From UBA1672 sp964352665 (GTDB taxonomy: Bacteria; Pseudomonadota; Alphaproteobacteria; Micavibrionales; Micavibrionaceae), in assembly GCA_964352665.1 (NCBI GenBank), contig CAYGSJ010000007.1, positions 1 through 64,000 on the forward strand: a stretch of 64,000 nt of DNA. Direction: 5' to 3'. This document shows positions 1 to 9,565 of this stretch, one piece after another. A model generated the notes under the pieces. That model ran no database searches, was not told where the DNA came from, and saw nothing but the letters and a program-made list of their open reading frames with translations. Positions within the stretch are counted from its first letter, which is position 1. The number at the start of each line of letters is the position of its first letter. The position numbers and the translations under genes are program-made.

Positions 1-305
<305 letters not shown>

Positions 306-850
306 TGAATCCATCAAAAATGCTCAAAAAAGAATTTTTTGGTTTTTGAAGTAATGCGCTACCTGAAAACAGATAACGTCTTATTCAAAAGACCTGCTTG
401 CGATGTATCTGATCTTAATAAATTAAGATCATTCTACATTTTTGCTGATGTGACTTTCCTTGTACGAAAAGCCACTTCAAAAAGTAATTCAAATAAATTT
501 GAATTACTGTGCGTCATAGAAGATACACATTTTGTCGTCTTCACAAATAAATGATCAGACGTGCAAACAGTCTTTATTGTACAATGCACTCAATGCATCT
601 TAACAAACACTGCTGCCTGCGTATCTCTTCTTTCCTATTCACGATGTACAAGAATCTGAGAGCTCAAATAAAAGGTCAATTCCATCTGGGCTACTCTAGA
701 CTGCTCTCACAGTCACAAAACTTTTATGATTGATCGGATAAAAGCACGAATCTCTTAACCATGTCAACCAAAAAAAGAGAAGGCCAAGGCCTTCAAATTC
801 CTTATTTTCGGATGCTTCAAAACCGAAACGTTTTTGCGAAGCGTGAGGGG
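306..850 (-). other. rRNA leader region with several hairpins, no gene
   Basis: This AT-rich stretch lies between the rRNA promoter and the 16S 5' end. It contains perfect inverted repeats at 411-430 (GATCTTAAT/ATTAAGATC) and 483-508 (AGTAATTCAAA/TTTGAATTACT). An imperfect GTGACTTTCC/GAAAAGCCAC pair lies near 453-475, and AAGGCCAAGGCCTT near 780-793. Such hairpins fit processing or antitermination structures of a pre-rRNA leader. Short ORFs here have no ribosome-binding sites and look non-coding. Confidence 0.6.
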
Positions 851-879
851 GTTATACGCATATCATTTGCACCTGTCAA
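851..879 (-). promoter_or_regulatory. Strong sigma70-type rRNA operon promoter
   Basis: On the minus strand a perfect -35 TTGACA (879-874) is followed after exactly 17 bp by a -10 TATAAC (856-851), then a C-rich start region. It points at the 16S gene and predicts a start near 844, giving a leader of about 540 nt. No other box in the leader region matches as well. Confidence 0.85.
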
Positions 880-995
880 ACAAGTTTTTACGTTTTTTTA
901 AAGTTTTTTTTGTTTTTTGAAAAATTTGAGCCATACTCTAATCTAGAGAAACAAAAAAATACTCTGTAAAACTACAAAAAATCAGGGATTGAAGC

Positions 996-2042
996 ATGGA
1001 AAACAACACACAAAAAACAGCACCAGAAAAAACATTTGGTACTGGCAAAAACACTCTGGCCTTCCTTCTGCTTTCTTCAGCCCTTTATATGCTTGCCACC
1101 CAATACGGGGCCAGAATGTATTACCCCTATCTTTTGTATTCCTACGTTATTGCGATACCTGTTTATCTCATGGAAGTAAAACAACGTTCAAAGGGAGTAA
1201 CCGCCCCCAAATTATTTGACTATTTATTTCCCGCTGATGTTTGGCTTCATCGTTCTGCCAGACAGGACTATATCGTCACACTTATAAATTACGCGGTTAT
1301 CTTTCTGTTTTTTGAGTTTTTGGTTTTACATCCGGATGTCGTGGATCATATTGTTAAAGGGAGCCTGGAATATTTAGGAACACCCAGCAGTCATACTGCG
1401 CCCGGGTTGAGCGTTATTGTTCTTTATACCGCCATGTCTTTTGTATTTTCCGATTTACTCTATTATATAAGCCACAGAATGACTCATGAAATTCCTGCAC
1501 TATGGGAGTTTCACAAAATTCATCACTCAGCCAAAGTTTTAACACCTGTGACACTGCATCGGGCACACCCTTTCGACATCTGGTTTAACATCAGTTGCAG
1601 ATCTTTAGGACTGGGCCTAGCGTCCGGGGCGTTCTATTATTTTTACCCCAACATTGAAGGCATAAAAACAATTACCGGTGTAAATATTTTTCTGGTGGTC
1701 TCTTATGTAATGGGCGCAAATTTAAGACACTCCCATATATGGCTGTCTTTTGGCGAAAAGCTGGAATATGTTTTTATGAGCCCTGCACAACATCAAATTC
1801 ACCACAGTGAAAAAACCGTTCACTTTGATAAAAATTACGGCTCTTTCTTTTCGGCTTGGGATTGGTTCTTTGGGTCACTTTATGTTACTCATGGAAAAGA
1901 AGAACTGACCTATGGCCTGGGAAGCAAAAAGGAAGAAGCAGAACTTGATTCCATCTGGAAAATTTATATAACCCCTTTCAGGAATATTTGGCGCATGCTT
2001 TTAAAATCGATAAAACAAAAACCAGCGAACAATAACAGATAA
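996..2042 (+). CDS. Sterol desaturase / fatty acid hydroxylase family membrane enzyme
   Basis: This 348-residue protein has several hydrophobic helices and the di-iron histidine boxes of the fatty acid hydroxylase superfamily: HRMTH (160-164), HKIHH (173-177), HSH (245-247) and HQIHH (266-270). The family uses a non-haem di-iron centre in the membrane to hydroxylate or desaturate lipids or sterol-like substrates; the substrate here cannot be read from the sequence. The start ATG is preceded by AGGGA at a suitable distance. The gene stands alone, divergent from the rRNA operon, with a 71-bp gap to the next gene on the same strand. Confidence 0.85.
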   Translation: MENNTQKTAPEKTFGTGKNTLAFLLLSSALYMLATQYGARMYYPYLLYSYVIAIPVYLMEVKQRSKGVTAPKLFDYLFPADVWLHRSARQDYIVTLINYAVIFLFFEFLVLHPDVVDHIVKGSLEYLGTPSSHTAPGLSVIVLYTAMSFVFSDLLYYISHRMTHEIPALWEFHKIHHSAKVLTPVTLHRAHPFDIWFNISCRSLGLGLASGAFYYFYPNIEGIKTITGVNIFLVVSYVMGANLRHSHIWLSFGEKLEYVFMSPAQHQIHHSEKTVHFDKNYGSFFSAWDWFFGSLYVTHGKEELTYGLGSKKEEAELDSIWKIYITPFRNIWRMLLKSIKQKPANNNR

Positions 2043-2113
2043 GACAAATCACCCTCTTGAATATTCGCACCAACCACAATACCCTCATGACTGTCATACA
2101 ATAAAGGCGACAC

Positions 2114-3781
2114 ATGACCCTCATCCTACTTCAAATTCTTGGCGGCGTTTCCCTCCTACTATGGGGAACGCGTATGTTGAAGCTGGGATTTACCCGAGCT
2201 TACGGCACATCGTTACAGCGTATTATCGCTGCCAATACAAGTAACAGGATCAAAGCGTTTTTTGCAGGGGTTGGGGTGACGGCCATTCTTCAAAGCTCAA
2301 CCGCAACAACCATGATCTGCGCCTCATTTGCATCAAAAAAGATGATCGGCACTGCTGCAGCGTTAGCAGTCATCATCGGCGCGGATGTAAGCACAACCTT
2401 TGTTGCTCAAGTCCTGACCTTTGATCTGTCGTGGCTTATGCCTCTGCTTTTAATACTTGGCATTGCGCTTCACAAAAAATTCGAGAATGCAGGACGAAAG
2501 CGTCACCTTGCCCGTGTTTTGATTGGACTGGGCCTTATTTTACTATCATTGAAAATAATAAAGGAAAGTGCAATTCCATTAGGAGAATCCGATCTCCTCC
2601 CGATTGTTCTGGCGCCCCTGGAAAGCGAACCTGTGCTGGGCCTTATTGTTTCTGCCGGGCTCACATGGCTTTTGCATTCCTCTCTTGCCGCAATACTTAT
2701 CATAGCCTCTCTGGTCCATACAAATGTTATAGATCTTCATCTTGCCTTACTCCTTGCTCTTGGGGCAAATCTTGGAGGCGCTATTATCCCTTACGCCATG
2801 ACGTTAAAGATGGATGCACGGGCGCGACGGATAACAACTGGTAACGTCATTATGCGCGTCACTTGTGTACTGGCAGCATTACCCCTGCTTGACATCGTCA
2901 CAGAAATTTTTGAAGGAGCAGGCGATTTGAGCGGCCGAGAAGTTTTAAACTTTCATACGGCCTTTAATATCTTTTTGGCCATTCTGTTTCTTCCGCTTGT
3001 AACACAACTCTCTAAGCTCTGCACAAATCTCGTGCCCCTACAAAAGGAAGAAGAGAATAGAGAAGACAAGCCTATCTATCTTGACGAGACCAGTCTGGAA
3101 TCCCCCACCATTGCCCTCGCCAGCGCTGCACGCGAAACACTGCGGGTTGCGAAAATCGTTGAAGATATGTTTATGGATTCTATGACAGCCTTGAAAAGTG
3201 AAGATACGGCTGTGGTAAATCTTATCAAGAAAAGAGACCTTGTGGTTGATAAACTTCATAATGAAATCAAATTTTTTCTGACTCGTGTAAGTCAATCTAC
3301 GTTAGATCCAAAAGAGTCGGATCGCTTTGTACAAATCCTTTCTTTTTCAACAAGTCTAGAACATGTAGGTGACGTTATAGACAACAGCCTGACACAGATC
3401 ATAAATATGAAGATCAAGAATAAGAACCGCTTTTCTGATGAGGGTTTTAAAGAGATCAGGGCTTTTCACCAAAGAATATTAACCAACATGAAAATTGCAC
3501 AGGCTATTTTCATGTCTGAAGATCCTAAACTGGCACAACAGCTGGTCGAAGGGAAAAAGATGGTGAGACAAGCCGCACAGAAAAGTGCCGAGCTTCATTT
3601 CGAACGTCTGCGTGAAGGCATTCCAGAAACCCTATCCACCAGCGCCCTTCATACAGATATTATCCGAGATTTCCGCCGCATCAATAGTTACATTACGGCT
3701 GTTGCTTACACAATTCTGGATACTGCAGAAAAACACAAGGAAGACAGAAAAAAAGAAGACATCACAGGCCACACATCCTGA
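2114..3781 (+). CDS. Na+/phosphate symporter family protein with PhoU-like C-terminus
   Basis: A 555-residue inner-membrane protein of the NptA/YjbB (PF02690) family. The N-terminal half has inverted repeated membrane segments with the signature QSSTAT (60-65). The matching second-repeat motif is degenerate (HSS near 187). From about residue 335 the protein turns hydrophilic and helical, as in the PhoU-like domain of this family. The family moves inorganic phosphate with sodium, and YjbB-type members export phosphate. No pho-regulon genes are adjacent. GTG or ATG alternatives further in would break the first helix, so the ATG at 2114 is preferred. Confidence 0.88.
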   Translation: MTLILLQILGGVSLLLWGTRMLKLGFTRAYGTSLQRIIAANTSNRIKAFFAGVGVTAILQSSTATTMICASFASKKMIGTAAALAVIIGADVSTTFVAQVLTFDLSWLMPLLLILGIALHKKFENAGRKRHLARVLIGLGLILLSLKIIKESAIPLGESDLLPIVLAPLESEPVLGLIVSAGLTWLLHSSLAAILIIASLVHTNVIDLHLALLLALGANLGGAIIPYAMTLKMDARARRITTGNVIMRVTCVLAALPLLDIVTEIFEGAGDLSGREVLNFHTAFNIFLAILFLPLVTQLSKLCTNLVPLQKEEENREDKPIYLDETSLESPTIALASAARETLRVAKIVEDMFMDSMTALKSEDTAVVNLIKKRDLVVDKLHNEIKFFLTRVSQSTLDPKESDRFVQILSFSTSLEHVGDVIDNSLTQIINMKIKNKNRFSDEGFKEIRAFHQRILTNMKIAQAIFMSEDPKLAQQLVEGKKMVRQAAQKSAELHFERLREGIPETLSTSALHTDIIRDFRRINSYITAVAYTILDTAEKHKEDRKKEDITGHTS

Positions 3782-4112
3782 TCGTCTTCTTTTTCTGATA
3801 CTACTTTGCAATAGAAAGCAAGGTGAGATGACTATGCTGGTTTCTATGCTTATAAATTTACTTTATAACTTAAGTATATCTGGTTTACATAATATTTAAA
3901 ACAAAAAAATGACACATTAAAAACACATTTAAAAGATCGTTTAATATTAAAGGCTTACCACTTAATATAATTATGGCCTTGGCCCTTTTTGCCCCTAAAA
4001 CTGGCAGAAAACAAATATATTGTGGGTTGTTTTACTATGGTATTCACAACCGTAAGCAAAAACCTTACTATGGTATGCGTCTAAATATGTGACCTCAACA
4101 TATCGCCCTACC
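3782..4112 (+). other. AT-rich intergenic region upstream of the polysaccharide export gene
   Basis: No convincing gene is present. The only notable structure is a pair of identical 12-bp direct repeats at 4032-4043 and 4065-4076, reported separately. The rest is very A/T-rich and probably contains the promoter of the polysaccharide locus. I see no sequence close enough to a full -35/-10 consensus to name one. Confidence 0.5.
4032..4076. repeat. Two direct copies of TTACTATGGTAT, possible regulator sites
   Basis: TTACTATGGTAT occurs at 4032-4043 and again at 4065-4076, 33 bp apart start to start (about three helical turns). Each copy is nearly palindromic (TAC-T/C-AT-A/G-GTA). The second copy ends 36 bp before the preferred start of the export gene. 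Arrangement and position suggest tandem binding sites for a transcription factor; no regulator gene was identified nearby. Confidence 0.4.
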
Positions 4113-6545
4113 ATGTCCAAGCTTCCGGCTTTTTTATCTATTATTGTTCTTTTTGGTGCCTTCCTTATCTTTGGCGATTTAAGGGCAGAGGTTTCTGATC
4201 CTTATCATCCATGGTTAGAAGAAAAATATTTATCTGATTCCCCTCCCCTGACTAAACAAGCACCCATTGTGCGCGCGCCTTCGGTAAAAAAAGCGCAAAA
4301 AGAGCCTGAGCGCTCAAGCCTTGAAAAAGCCTATGAACAGCGCATCGGAGAGCCACTCAATCAGTACGGATACGATATTTTACAATCCAAACGCAAAAAT
4401 GGAGACCTAAATACCCCTATGGGTGCGATGCAGGACAATTTTGTGATTGGCGCGGGCGATGAAATTCAAGTTGCCTTCACTGGACAAAGGGCCGATCAGG
4501 GCGTCTATAAGATCGACATGCACGGCACGCTGATTATTACCGACTTCCCCCCTGTATCGGCGGCTGGTAAAACCATATCCCAATTAAGAGACAACATAAA
4601 CGCACAGCTTGCCTCTATGCACAACACACAGGCCTATGTCTCTTTGGCCTCTATCAGGCAAATCGGGGTATTAATTATCGGACATGTGCAATATCCGGGA
4701 CGGCAGAACCTGAATGCCTTTCATTCGGTTGTCGATGCTCTGACGCAAGCTGGCGGCATAGACAAGGATGGATCTTTACGACGTATAAAACTGGTTCGCG
4801 GTGGGCATAGTAAGGTAATAGACCTTTATGACCTTATGATGAATGGTGCACCCCATGTAGATTTAAGCCTCAGAGACGGAGACCGCATCATTATACCACC
4901 TATTGGCCCGACGATTGCTATTGCCGGAGGCGTAAAACAGCCCGGCATCTATGAAATTCGTCAGCACTCAGGTAGCGCCAAAAGCGAAAAGCTTAATCTT
5001 GATACAGTACTGAAGTTCGCAGGCGGTATTCTAACCTCTGGCGAGCATCGATTTATGCGCCATGCCTTTACACCGGATGGACAGGAAGTTGTCTCACAAG
5101 TCCGTAACCCTCTCGAACCCCTGTTTGATAACGGGACAATCTTAAGTGTATTAGTGTCAGAAGGGAAAAGACACGGCACAGTAAGAATGTCAGGCCAAAC
5201 ACGTACACCTGGCCTGCATGATTTATCGCAAAACAAAATGCTCTCTTCTCTTTTACAAAACGCTGCATTGGGCGATGAAGTTTATCCCCTTATCGGCATC
5301 ATAGAGCGATGGAATGAAGATCAGCTTGCCATGCATTTTATCGGGTTTCCGATTCGTCCCGTATTGAAACATAGTTTTGATACATCCCTTAAAGATAATG
5401 ACGTTGTAAGACTCCTGTCTTATGATGATATATCAACTGCTTATGTAGAAAGTAATAAGAAAACTCTAAGCTCAGAAAACGTAGATGAAACTTCTAATAA
5501 TTCAGAGGAAAATGAAGAATTGTCGGAGGCTCTTAAATCTTTTCTGAAAGAGCGATCTGTCTATGTTCGTGGTGCTGTGCGCAAGCCGGGACTCTATCCG
5601 GTTGCAGAAGGAATTACATTGGATAATGTCATCGCCGCAGCCGGAGGTTTAACTCTGGAAGCAAATTCAGAGCGTGTGGAAATCACTTATTCAGATCAAG
5701 ATCGTCATCAAAAAAGAACAACTATAAATTTAAATCGTGATGTTGCAAATACGATAAATATTTCTGCAGGAGACGCCATAAGGGTCAATCAGAAATCTTC
5801 CAACACAGAAGATAAAAGTGTTTTAGTCGCGGGCGAAGTTATTAACCCCGGGCGGTATGATTTACTTCCAGGGGATAAAGTTTCCAACCTTATTGAACGT
5901 GCAGGCGGATTGACAGAGCAAGCCTATCCTGCAGGCACAGTGTTTAGCCGTAAGTCTGAAAGAAAGCGCGAAGAAATGCAATTCAGAGCCGCCGCACACG
6001 ATATGGAACGCAGACTGGCCAGCGCGATTGAACGTAAGGAAGATCCACCCAACGACGCACAAATAGCAATGGTCCAGGATTTAGCGCAAGAACTTTCAAC
6101 TATAGAAGCTGTTGGTCGCATTACGGTGGAAGCGGATCCATCTATTCTTGTCATGCATCCCGAGTTCGATATGCTGCTTGAAGAGTCCGATAGGCTATAT
6201 ATACCAAAACGCCCTCTTACTGTGCGTGTTAGCGGTGAAGTACTATCCCCCGCCAGTTTGCAGTTCAGAAAAGATAAGGGGCCGCGCGACTATATTTATG
6301 AGGCCGGTGGCTTCACCTATCACGCTGATAAAGACCGTGCCTTTGTGGTCTACCCTGATGGCAGTGCGCAGCCCTTGCGCGTCAACAACTGGAACCACAC
6401 GCCGGTTATGATTCCGCCTGGATCAACTATCGTCGTCCCGCAGGACCCCAAACCTTTCAGCTTTATTGAAAGTGCAAAGGAAGTTGGACAAATCTTGAGC
6501 AACCTTGCCATCACGGCGGTCTTTATTGATGATATCCGCGATTAA
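4113..6545 (+). CDS. Outer-membrane polysaccharide export protein, multi-SLBB (Wza/GfcE family)
   Basis: The 810-residue form starting at ATG 4113 begins with a hydrophobic signal segment ending near 'LRAEVSDP'. A GTG at 4089 would add eight residues and spoil the signal peptide. A Poly_export domain follows (FVIGAGDEIQVAFTGQ onward). Then come about six SLBB-type repeats recognisable by 'G.V..PG.Y' and 'AGG' motifs (for example IGHVQYPGRQNL, VRGAVRKPGLYPV, VAGEVINPGRYDL). Wza of E. coli is about 380 residues, so this is a long member with extra periplasmic SLBB domains. It probably forms the outer-membrane exit for the glycan made by the glycosyltransferases that follow. Confidence 0.9.
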   Translation: MSKLPAFLSIIVLFGAFLIFGDLRAEVSDPYHPWLEEKYLSDSPPLTKQAPIVRAPSVKKAQKEPERSSLEKAYEQRIGEPLNQYGYDILQSKRKNGDLNTPMGAMQDNFVIGAGDEIQVAFTGQRADQGVYKIDMHGTLIITDFPPVSAAGKTISQLRDNINAQLASMHNTQAYVSLASIRQIGVLIIGHVQYPGRQNLNAFHSVVDALTQAGGIDKDGSLRRIKLVRGGHSKVIDLYDLMMNGAPHVDLSLRDGDRIIIPPIGPTIAIAGGVKQPGIYEIRQHSGSAKSEKLNLDTVLKFAGGILTSGEHRFMRHAFTPDGQEVVSQVRNPLEPLFDNGTILSVLVSEGKRHGTVRMSGQTRTPGLHDLSQNKMLSSLLQNAALGDEVYPLIGIIERWNEDQLAMHFIGFPIRPVLKHSFDTSLKDNDVVRLLSYDDISTAYVESNKKTLSSENVDETSNNSEENEELSEALKSFLKERSVYVRGAVRKPGLYPVAEGITLDNVIAAAGGLTLEANSERVEITYSDQDRHQKRTTINLNRDVANTINISAGDAIRVNQKSSNTEDKSVLVAGEVINPGRYDLLPGDKVSNLIERAGGLTEQAYPAGTVFSRKSERKREEMQFRAAAHDMERRLASAIERKEDPPNDAQIAMVQDLAQELSTIEAVGRITVEADPSILVMHPEFDMLLEESDRLYIPKRPLTVRVSGEVLSPASLQFRKDKGPRDYIYEAGGFTYHADKDRAFVVYPDGSAQPLRVNNWNHTPVMIPPGSTIVVPQDPKPFSFIESAKEVGQILSNLAITAVFIDDIRD

Positions 6546-6562
6546 GAGTATAAAATACGCCC

Positions 6563-7390
6563 ATGAGCGTCAAAACAAAAAAATTTCCGGCCTTTAGCAT
6601 CATCACCATCACCTTGAACAACTTTGCAGGGCTTAAGAAGACTTTTGACTCAATACAAAATCAGACATTCACAGATTTTGAATGGATTGTCGTTGATGGT
6701 GGATCAAATGACGAAACGGTCGATTTTTTGCGCAACCATCGCTCGGTAACACGCAGTGGAGAATACCCTTTCAATTTTACGAGCGAAGCTGATAGCGGTA
6801 TTTATGATGCTATGAATAAGGGTATGGAGTCTGCCAGAGGCCATTATCTTTTATTTCTGAACGCTGGCGATATTCTCGCGAATGAAAAGGTCCTCTCCGT
6901 TATCAATGAACATACACAGAAAAAACCGGATTTTATTTACGGTGATGCGCTTGAGCCCGGACCCAGCAGCGCTGCACCAGTCTATAAATCCGCACGCCGC
7001 TATAAAAACATTGCTTGGGGCATGATCACGCACCATCAGGCCATGCTGTATCGTCGCCATACAATCCGCGACCATCAAATGCACTATAGCCTTCTTTATA
7101 AAATATCTTCGGATTATGACTTTACGATCCGTTTCTTGAAAAACTCGAAAAAAGTTATCTATATAAACAAGCCTCTTTGCCTCTTTGAGCAAGGTGGCCT
7201 ATCTCAGCAGCAAGCGGCATTGGGACGTAAGGAACAATATCTTATTCGTGAAAAACTCAATCTTGTACCCCAGCCCCAAAATTTATGGATTTTGATTGTT
7301 CAGTCCCTATCATGGCGGTTGAAAAATTTTTCACCTGTCTTGTACAGGATCATAAAAAAAATAGTTCTGTCTTTTATAGATAAAAACTAA
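6563..7390 (+). CDS. Family 2 glycosyltransferase
   Basis: The 275-residue protein opens with the GT-A fold pattern of GT2 enzymes: FSIITITLNN, then 'WIVVDGGSNDET', 'EADSGIYDAMNKG' and 'LFLNAGDIL'. This resembles the WcaA-like subfamily of exopolysaccharide glycosyltransferases. It probably transfers a sugar to the lipid-linked repeat unit on the cytoplasmic face of the inner membrane. It lies 17 bp after the export gene on the same strand and is probably co-transcribed. Its last codons overlap the 3' end of the convergent gene by 4 bp. Donor and acceptor sugars cannot be told. Confidence 0.88.
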   Translation: MSVKTKKFPAFSIITITLNNFAGLKKTFDSIQNQTFTDFEWIVVDGGSNDETVDFLRNHRSVTRSGEYPFNFTSEADSGIYDAMNKGMESARGHYLLFLNAGDILANEKVLSVINEHTQKKPDFIYGDALEPGPSSAAPVYKSARRYKNIAWGMITHHQAMLYRRHTIRDHQMHYSLLYKISSDYDFTIRFLKNSKKVIYINKPLCLFEQGGLSQQQAALGRKEQYLIREKLNLVPQPQNLWILIVQSLSWRLKNFSPVLYRIIKKIVLSFIDKN

Positions 7391-8448
7391 CCGTTTGTGG
7401 GCCCTTCCATAGCCCGCACTGCTTCTGAAGCAGCTAATGGTGATGGAACCGATTCTACATCCGGTGCTTCCGCTGCCCCTTCAAAGGCTTTTTCCAGCTC
7501 AACCCTATGGGTATGAATTCTGTAATACAGATGTGTACGATTATTTCTTCCATGATCTTTATAAAAATCTCTTGCCTCCATCTCAGCCTCTTCTATACAG
7601 CCAGAGCGATTAAGCATGGCTTGTAAGTACAAATCAGAAGCACAGTGCTCAACCCAAATACCGAGTGTTATACTCCGCTCGATAATGCTGCGCAGATAAT
7701 CCATATTGCTAACCATTATTCCTGTTTCAGGGTCATAGCTCCCCTCAGCTGCTGCTAAGGCGATGATGGCTGCTCGTTTTTTAGAATCATCTGGCTCAAT
7801 GCTATATCCATGATCGTTATGATAACTTAAATCAATGTCTTGAAACCTGCTATGCGGGTTGAAAACATATAGGTCACTTTCAGGGTTAACAACAGGCATC
7901 AGACAGAATAGTTTTTGGCCTTGTGCATCTAACATTTCTGCAATATCAAAGGTATAAACATCCGACCCGTTCGGGCATTTTCTTTTCTTTAATTCTTCCA
8001 AATATGTAACCACAAACTCGACAACAGCCGAGCGCGGTATACCCTGAAGTGATGTTTCGAATAACGCACCAGCCGCTCTGTCTTTTTTATGAGAACTTAC
8101 TAGCCCCATTAAAATCCCGGGCCTTTCCGCCGTACCGACTTCATGTGTATCAAAACATACAAGATTATTTTGAAACCCCTTAATAAATGCAGGAGCAAGA
8201 GTTGTTCTACCCTCGAATTCTATGCCGTGGAATCTGTCTGCCAACTCAGGTTTAAGGACACCTTCTGAGCGCTCAAGATGCGTATATTGCAACATCGAGC
8301 CATTATCAAAACAGGCCAATACACCCGTATTTTCCAGGCAACGTATTAACTTATTTTGTGCCTTGCGGCCTGTTATACCAAGATGCTCCGCTAAGGCGGC
8401 AGCAATTTCGTCCTGCTGTTCTGGCTCAAATTCAATAATCATATTCAA
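7387..8448 (-). CDS. Unknown protein, paralogue of the next gene upstream
   Basis: I do not recognise the family. The 353-residue protein has no signal peptide or membrane helix. It aligns along its length with the product of 8510-9511. Shared positions include an N-terminal 'F.xEQ..xIAxALAE..GIT' helix, 'LVCFD' against 'FVCYD', 'ERPGI' against 'EKPGI', 'TSLQG' against 'TSLEG', and 'VYTFDIAE' against 'IYTFDVAE'. The tail after about residue 320 is Ala/Pro/Glu-rich and probably disordered. An intrinsic terminator lies between the two paralogues, so they are not simply one operon. The position inside the polysaccharide locus suggests, but does not show, a linked role. Confidence 0.8.
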   Translation of the reverse strand: MNMIIEFEPEQQDEIAAALAEHLGITGRKAQNKLIRCLENTGVLACFDNGSMLQYTHLERSEGVLKPELADRFHGIEFEGRTTLAPAFIKGFQNNLVCFDTHEVGTAERPGILMGLVSSHKKDRAAGALFETSLQGIPRSAVVEFVVTYLEELKKRKCPNGSDVYTFDIAEMLDAQGQKLFCLMPVVNPESDLYVFNPHSRFQDIDLSYHNDHGYSIEPDDSKKRAAIIALAAAEGSYDPETGIMVSNMDYLRSIIERSITLGIWVEHCASDLYLQAMLNRSGCIEEAEMEARDFYKDHGRNNRTHLYYRIHTHRVELEKAFEGAAEAPDVESVPSPLAASEAVRAMEGPTNG

Positions 8449-8453
8449 CCCTC

Positions 8454-8484
8454 AAAAAAAAGAGCCCAAAAAACAGACTCTTTT
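8454..8484 (-). terminator. Rho-independent terminator after the 8510-9511 gene
   Basis: On the minus strand AAAAGAGTC and GGCTCTTTT form a nine-pair stem (one G-U) around a short T-rich loop, followed by a run of T. It sits between the stop of the 8510-9511 gene and the start of its paralogue. Confidence 0.7.
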
Positions 8485-8509
8485 ATTCTTTAATTACTAA
8501 ACCAAAATA

Positions 8510-9511
8510 TTAATCGTGTTCAAGTCCTTCTGCGGGTGCAGGATCACCATTTTCAAAAGAACGGTTATGTGCTTCAACAGCAGCAGTAAATGCTGGAAGA
8601 ATAGCCGGCGTATTTGAATCGTCATCTTTTCTTTCCAGTGCCTCAAGCGCCAATCTTTCAGCTTCCGGCATGTCGCGACGCATTTCAACCGCGCTGACAT
8701 CAAGCTGCATCATATGACGCTCAACCGGAATACCTTTGGCGATACTGTCTTTAATCAGGTCGCGCCAGTAATCAAGATTGGTAACTTTACCAGCTGCCTT
8801 TGGCTCTCCGGTCAGCGGATTATGTGTCGGCCCATACGCCGCTGCGATCCAGCGGGCACGTGCCTCAACGTCACCTTTTTCAAAATAATAAGGCGACTCC
8901 GGATCGCCCATAGCATAACGGTTGTCAACGTTATGGATATAAAGAGGGCCGTCCTGATCTGCTACACAGGCAAGACACTGCACTCTTGTTCCGTCTTTTT
9001 GCTCTACCTCTGCCACATCAAAAGTATAAATCGGCATATTCGGTGGAAACTCACGTTCTCTGAATAGCTCTAGATATTTTACAGTAAAGGCCGTGGCTAC
9101 CTCTGGGGACATCCCTTCAAGAGATGTTTTCAATACACCACCATTCGTCTTTCCTTCCGGATCAGCTTCCAAACCCAGTGTAATGCCCGGTTTTTCTTCT
9201 GTTCCACGATAGAAAATATCATAACAAACAAAATCACGCTTAAAACCACCCAGTACTGCCGGTGTTGTCTGTGTCAGATTGGCATGATCCAATGTAGGAA
9301 AATCTTCTAATAAACTGGCTTGAGGGGTTCCATCGCCATTTTGTAAATGTGAATACGTTAGAAGCGATCCTGCGCCAAACCCGTTAATCGAGCCTGTTTG
9401 TCCAATATAATCTATGAATGCTGTTTGCTTTGCCGGATCTGTAATTCCAACTTGCTCTGCCAGCGCAGATGCAATTCTCTCTCTTTGCTCTGCTGTAAAT
9501 TCAATACCCAT
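8510..9511 (-). CDS. Unknown protein, tandem paralogue of 7387-8448
   Basis: A 333-residue soluble protein of no family I know. It shares the same overall layout and scattered motifs with the downstream gene: the N-terminal EQ..RIASALAEQVGIT helix, FVCYD, EKPGI, TSLEG, IYTFDVAE, and a 'LDYWRDLIKDSI.KGI' helix against 'MDYLRSIIERSI.LGI'. The last 40 residues are acidic and low in complexity. The gene follows the GT2 gene at 9566 with a 54-bp gap on the same strand. Two diverged neighbours imply an old duplication with both copies kept under selection. Confidence 0.8.
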   Translation of the reverse strand: MGIEFTAEQRERIASALAEQVGITDPAKQTAFIDYIGQTGSINGFGAGSLLTYSHLQNGDGTPQASLLEDFPTLDHANLTQTTPAVLGGFKRDFVCYDIFYRGTEEKPGITLGLEADPEGKTNGGVLKTSLEGMSPEVATAFTVKYLELFREREFPPNMPIYTFDVAEVEQKDGTRVQCLACVADQDGPLYIHNVDNRYAMGDPESPYYFEKGDVEARARWIAAAYGPTHNPLTGEPKAAGKVTNLDYWRDLIKDSIAKGIPVERHMMQLDVSAVEMRRDMPEAERLALEALERKDDDSNTPAILPAFTAAVEAHNRSFENGDPAPAEGLEHD

Positions 9512-9565
9512 AATTTCACCCTAATTTATAATTTTTTCATATAGTAGCAAAAACACTATATATCT

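Noticed and set aside
339..733. Two overlapping small frames upstream of the 16S gene
   Set aside because: They lie antisense in the rRNA leader, are AT-rich, and lack ribosome-binding sites and protein-like composition.
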